Assembly (NCBI GenBank): GCA_007131045.1
Contig: SLRI01000271.1
Span: forward strand, 1 to 8,856
DNA: 8,856 nt
Source of the DNA: Rhodospirillales bacterium
GTDB taxonomy: Bacteria > Pseudomonadota > Alphaproteobacteria > Geminicoccales > Geminicoccaceae
Reading direction: 5' to 3'
The notes under the pieces are model-generated. The model searched no databases. It was not told where the DNA came from and saw only the letters and a program-made list of their open reading frames with translations. Positions 6,590 through 8,856 of the stretch are shown here, one piece after another (position 1 is the first letter of the stretch; every line of letters begins with the position of its first letter). Both the position numbers and the translations under genes were made by a program.

Positions 6590-7289
6590 GCCGGCCGAAC
6601 TCCTCGGCCGATCGCGCCCGGGCGAACGGATTGGTCGCGCGCTCCTGACCGATGGTCGAGGGCACGGTCGGCTGGTCCTTCGCCCGCAGCGCCTCGATCT
6701 CGCGCGCTCGCGCCTGCAAGTCCGGGTTGTCGCCCTCGACCGAGAGCGCGAACTTGGCGTTGCTGGCAGTGTACTCGTGGCCGCAATAGACCCGGGTCGC
6801 ATCGTCGAGGGCCAAGAGTCGCTCGAACGACCGGAACATCATTTCGGCGTCGCCCTCGAACAGCCGGCCGCAGCCGAGCACGAACATCGCATCGCCGCAG
6901 AAGAGCGCGCGGCTCTGGGCGAAGTGATAGCTGATGTGGCCGCGGGTGTGCCCCGGCGTGTCGATGATCGCGGCCGTCTCGGCACCGAGCGTGAAGGTGT
7001 CGCCGTGGCCGAGCTCTACATCGATCCCGGGAACCCGCGCGGCCTCGGCCGCCGGGCCGGCGATCTTGCAGCCGAACCGCTCCTTCAAGCCGAGATTGCC
7101 ACCGGTGTGATCGGCATGGTGATGGGTGATCAGGATCCAGTCGAGCCCGTGGCCGAGCGCCTCGATGCGGGCCGCCACCGGCCCGTCGGTGCCGGGATCG
7201 ACCACCGCCGTGACACCCTTCTCGGGCTCGCGCAGGATGAAGCAGTAGTTGTCGCCGAGGATCGGCAAGAGCTCGATCTCCAGGGTCAT
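6564..7289 (-). CDS. gloB: Hydroxyacylglutathione hydrolase (glyoxalase II)
   Basis: 241 residues. The enzyme hydrolyses S-D-lactoylglutathione to D-lactate and glutathione, the second step of methylglyoxal detoxification. It is a metallo-beta-lactamase fold protein with every binuclear metal ligand visible: THHHADH (H56, H58, D60, H61), GHTRGH (H114), FCGDAMF (bridging D133) and YCGHEYT (H171). The C-terminal helical domain shows PSTIGQERATNPF (210-222) and ends in LRTLKDRF, whose Arg235 and Lys238 match the family's glutathione-contact residues. N-terminal IELLPILGDNYCFIL is also typical. The start is secure: GGAGGAG (7296-7302) lies six bases before the ATG. The last eight codons and stop overlap the chaC 3' end, so the conserved glutathione-contact end is encoded within shared sequence. 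The gene is divergent from a methyltransferase-like gene across a 124-bp spacer. Confidence 0.97.
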   Translation of the reverse strand: MTLEIELLPILGDNYCFILREPEKGVTAVVDPGTDGPVAARIEALGHGLDWILITHHHADHTGGNLGLKERFGCKIAGPAAEAARVPGIDVELGHGDTFTLGAETAAIIDTPGHTRGHISYHFAQSRALFCGDAMFVLGCGRLFEGDAEMMFRSFERLLALDDATRVYCGHEYTASNAKFALSVEGDNPDLQARAREIEALRAKDQPTVPSTIGQERATNPFARARSAEEFGRLRTLKDRF

Positions 7290-7355
7290 CGTCGTCTCCT
7301 CCGCTGCGTTTGCCGGCGTTGCGGCCGGTAACCTTCGAGCTTGTCACACTCGGCC

Positions 7356-7383
7356 TTCAAATACGGTGCGATATGCGTATAGT
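7356..7383 (+). promoter_or_regulatory. Candidate sigma-70-type promoter for the second methyltransferase-like gene
   Basis: TATAGT (7378-7383) matches the -10 consensus at five of six positions. TTCAAA (7356-7361) matches the -35 consensus at four of six, with 16 bases between. The predicted start of transcription, near 7390, would leave a leader of about 25 bases before the ATG at 7414. The inverted repeat ATACG (7361-7365) / CGTAT (7376-7380) lies inside this promoter and could be an operator. The stretch is clearly less GC-rich than its surroundings. Confidence 0.45.
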
Positions 7384-7413
7384 GCAAGCCGAGCTCAGAT
7401 GACGGCGGATGGA

Positions 7414-8256
7414 ATGCGGCCCGATATCGTCGAATTGACTTCGTTTTACGAAAGCCGAGATGGTGAATATGCCCGGCGGTTGATCAATCATCAGTTGCGC
7501 CAGATATGGCCCGACCTCGCCCAGAAGGACCTGCTCGGCATCGGCTTCGCGACGCCGTTCCTCGGCATCTTCGACGAGGCCAGGAGCCAGATCGCCCTGA
7601 TGCCGGCAACCCAGGGCGCGCGCGCCTGGCCGCCGGACGGGCGCAGCCGCGTGGCCCTGGGCCGCGAGGACGAGTTGCCGTTCGAGGATCGTTCGTTCGA
7701 CAACATCATCCTGGCGCACGCCTTCGAATGCAGCCCGCACGCCAGCCGGCTGATGCGCGAGGTGTGGCGGGTGCTCGCCGACGGTGGTCGGCTCCTGGTC
7801 ATCGCCCCCAACCGCCGCGGCCTCTGGTGCTGGAGCGAGCGCACCCCCTTCGGCTTCGGCCAGCCCTACACCAGCGATCAGCTCGAGCGCAGCCTGAAGA
7901 ACAACCTCTTCACCGTGGGCGAGACGCGCCGCGCCCTCTACATGCCGCCGCTCGGCCGCTTCTTCAGCCGCGGCCGCCGCTTTGTCCTGAAGCTCAGCGT
8001 GCCGATGGAGCGGATCGGCCTCAAGGCGCTGCCGCACTTCTCCGGGGTGTTGATCACCGAGGCGATCAAGGAGGTCTACAGCCCGACCCCCGAGTTCGCC
8101 CTCGCCCGGCCCGGCAGCCGCCGCTACGTGCCGGTGCCCGAAGGGGTGATGGCCCGGGGCAAGACCCGCTCGCTGGTCCTGCACCGCGATCCCGCCGACG
8201 ACGAGCCGGCGCTCAGGCGGCCACGTCCGGCGCCGCGGCAGCGCCGATCTCGCTGA
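7414..8256 (+). CDS. SAM-dependent methyltransferase-like protein (Methyltransf_11 type), atypical motif I
   Basis: 280 residues from the ATG at 7414. The central part follows the methyltransferase plan: the SAM-loop position reads LLGIGFATPFLGIF (40-53), then VALGREDELPFEDRSFDNII (80-99), HAFECS (102-107), LMREVWRVLADGGRLLVIAP (113-132) and NRRGLWCWSERTPFG (133-147). The usual D/E-x-G-x-G-x-G of motif I is replaced by G-I-G-F-A, so SAM binding is likely but not certain. Similar proteins occur beside gloB in other alphaproteobacteria as far as I recall; their substrate is unknown to me. MRPDIVELTSFYES looks like the natural N-terminus; GGCGG (7404-7408) lies five bases upstream. An ATG at 7399 would add five residues. 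The first 60 bases after the start are about 50% GC against almost 80% further in. The Arg/Pro-rich end comes from the 44-bp overlap with the metA-type gene. Confidence 0.8.
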   Translation: MRPDIVELTSFYESRDGEYARRLINHQLRQIWPDLAQKDLLGIGFATPFLGIFDEARSQIALMPATQGARAWPPDGRSRVALGREDELPFEDRSFDNIILAHAFECSPHASRLMREVWRVLADGGRLLVIAPNRRGLWCWSERTPFGFGQPYTSDQLERSLKNNLFTVGETRRALYMPPLGRFFSRGRRFVLKLSVPMERIGLKALPHFSGVLITEAIKEVYSPTPEFALARPGSRRYVPVPEGVMARGKTRSLVLHRDPADDEPALRRPRPAPRQRRSR

Positions 8257-8856
8257 TCTCGAACGGGGTCGTCTGGTAGATCTCGTTGATCCAGTTGCCG
8301 AACAGAAGGTGGGCGTAGGCCCGCCAGCAATTGCGCGGCGCCTTCGATGGATCGTCGTCGGGATAGTAGTTCAAGGGCAGGGAGACGTCGCTGCGCGTCG
8401 TCAGATCACGCTGGTACTCGTCGGCCAGGGTGTAGGTGTCGTATTCGAGGTGGTTGAACATGAAGACCTCGCGATGCCGCGGGTCGTGGACCAGGCAGAG
8501 CCCGGCCGCGTTGGAGACCGCGAGCACCTCGAGCCCGGCACCGTCCGGGATGTCCTGCCGCCTGACCTCGGTGTGGCGCGAGACCGGCACCAGGAAATAG
8601 TCGTCGAAGCCGCGCAGCAGGCCCGGCCGCGCTGCGTCCCGCCGCTCGATCACGAAGTGGGTGTAGATGCCGAACCGCTTGACCGGCAGGGTGTGCTTGG
8701 GCACCCGGTGAAAATGCCAGAGGGCGGCCTGGGCACCCCAGCAGATGTGGAAGCACGAGTGCACGTTGCGCCGTGACCAGTCGAAAATGGCGGCGAGCTC
8801 CGACCAGTACCTGACCTCCTCGAACGGCATCATCTCGACCGGTGCCCCGGTCACGA
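8213..8856 (-). CDS. metA: Homoserine O-acyltransferase, MetA type, probably acetyl-CoA using (5' end outside the window)
   Basis: The C-terminal 213 residues are visible; roughly the first 90 lie beyond the right edge, since VTGAPVE at the start of the fragment is an internal motif. MetA-family enzymes acylate the homoserine hydroxyl to commit it to methionine synthesis in the cytoplasm. The catalytic cysteine is Cys38 of the fragment, in HICWGAQAAL. His135 and Glu137 in FNHLEYDTYTL complete the triad. DDYFLVPVSRHTEV (84-97), NYYPDDDP (162-169) and WRAYAHLLFGNWINEIYQ (177-194) are further family blocks. After TGAPV the fragment has Glu7 where the E. coli succinyltransferase has Gly; this Glu (residue 111 in Bacillus cereus MetA) is known to favour acetyl-CoA. 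Homoserine O-acetyltransferase (MetAA) is therefore the better reading, by inference. The GTG at 8854 is an internal valine, not a start. The 3' end overlaps the methyltransferase-like gene by 44 bp, in a variable Ala-rich tail. Confidence 0.93.
   Translation of the reverse strand, partial: VTGAPVEMMPFEEVRYWSELAAIFDWSRRNVHSCFHICWGAQAALWHFHRVPKHTLPVKRFGIYTHFVIERRDAARPGLLRGFDDYFLVPVSRHTEVRRQDIPDGAGLEVLAVSNAAGLCLVHDPRHREVFMFNHLEYDTYTLADEYQRDLTTRSDVSLPLNYYPDDDPSKAPRNCWRAYAHLLFGNWINEIYQTTPFEISEIGAAAAPDVAA

Noticed and set aside
1..8856. Search for a novel system, mobile element, CRISPR array or RNA gene
   Set aside because: No transposase, integrase, toxin-antitoxin pair, regularly spaced repeat, tRNA cloverleaf or rRNA segment was seen; the genes are mostly housekeeping families plus two methyltransferase-like proteins.

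Overview
The window is a dense stretch of chromosome with very high GC (about 70% by eye). Protein sequences and gene order suggest an alphaproteobacterium, probably of the Rhodospirillales kind. The strongest pointers are the plsY - dprA - topA - rnr order on one strand, a TopA with a single four-cysteine zinc finger and a lysine/alanine tail, and a gloB gene divergent from a small methyltransferase-like gene. The genus cannot be named from this sequence alone.

Layout, left to right. Minus strand 1-508: 5' part of rnr (RNase R), running off the left edge. Minus 512-3175: topA (DNA topoisomerase I). A 144-bp spacer with several dyads lies between topA and dprA. Minus 3320-4489: dprA (DNA-processing protein). 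Plus 4535-5161: a class I SAM-dependent methyltransferase wedged between dprA and plsY. Minus 5139-5762: plsY (glycerol-3-phosphate acyltransferase). Plus 5888-6589: chaC (glutathione-specific gamma-glutamylcyclotransferase). Minus 6564-7289: gloB (glyoxalase II). Plus 7414-8256: a second methyltransferase-like protein with an atypical motif I. Minus 8213-8856: 3' part of a metA-type homoserine O-acyltransferase, running off the right edge; its Glu signature suggests acetyl-CoA as the donor.

Functional groups: nucleic-acid upkeep (rnr, topA, dprA), phospholipid synthesis (plsY), glutathione and aldehyde metabolism (chaC, gloB), methionine synthesis (metA), and two methyltransferase-like proteins of unknown substrate. 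All three plus-strand genes end inside the 3' end of a minus-strand gene (23, 26 and 44 bp of shared sequence).

I found no mobile element, CRISPR array, tRNA or rRNA, and no evidence of a novel defence or biosynthetic system. No gap between genes exceeds 150 bp. The points most worth checking are an RNase R that seems to lack its N-terminal winged helix and starts one codon after the topA stop in the same frame, the repeated convergent overlaps, and the methyltransferase inserted into an otherwise familiar gene order.
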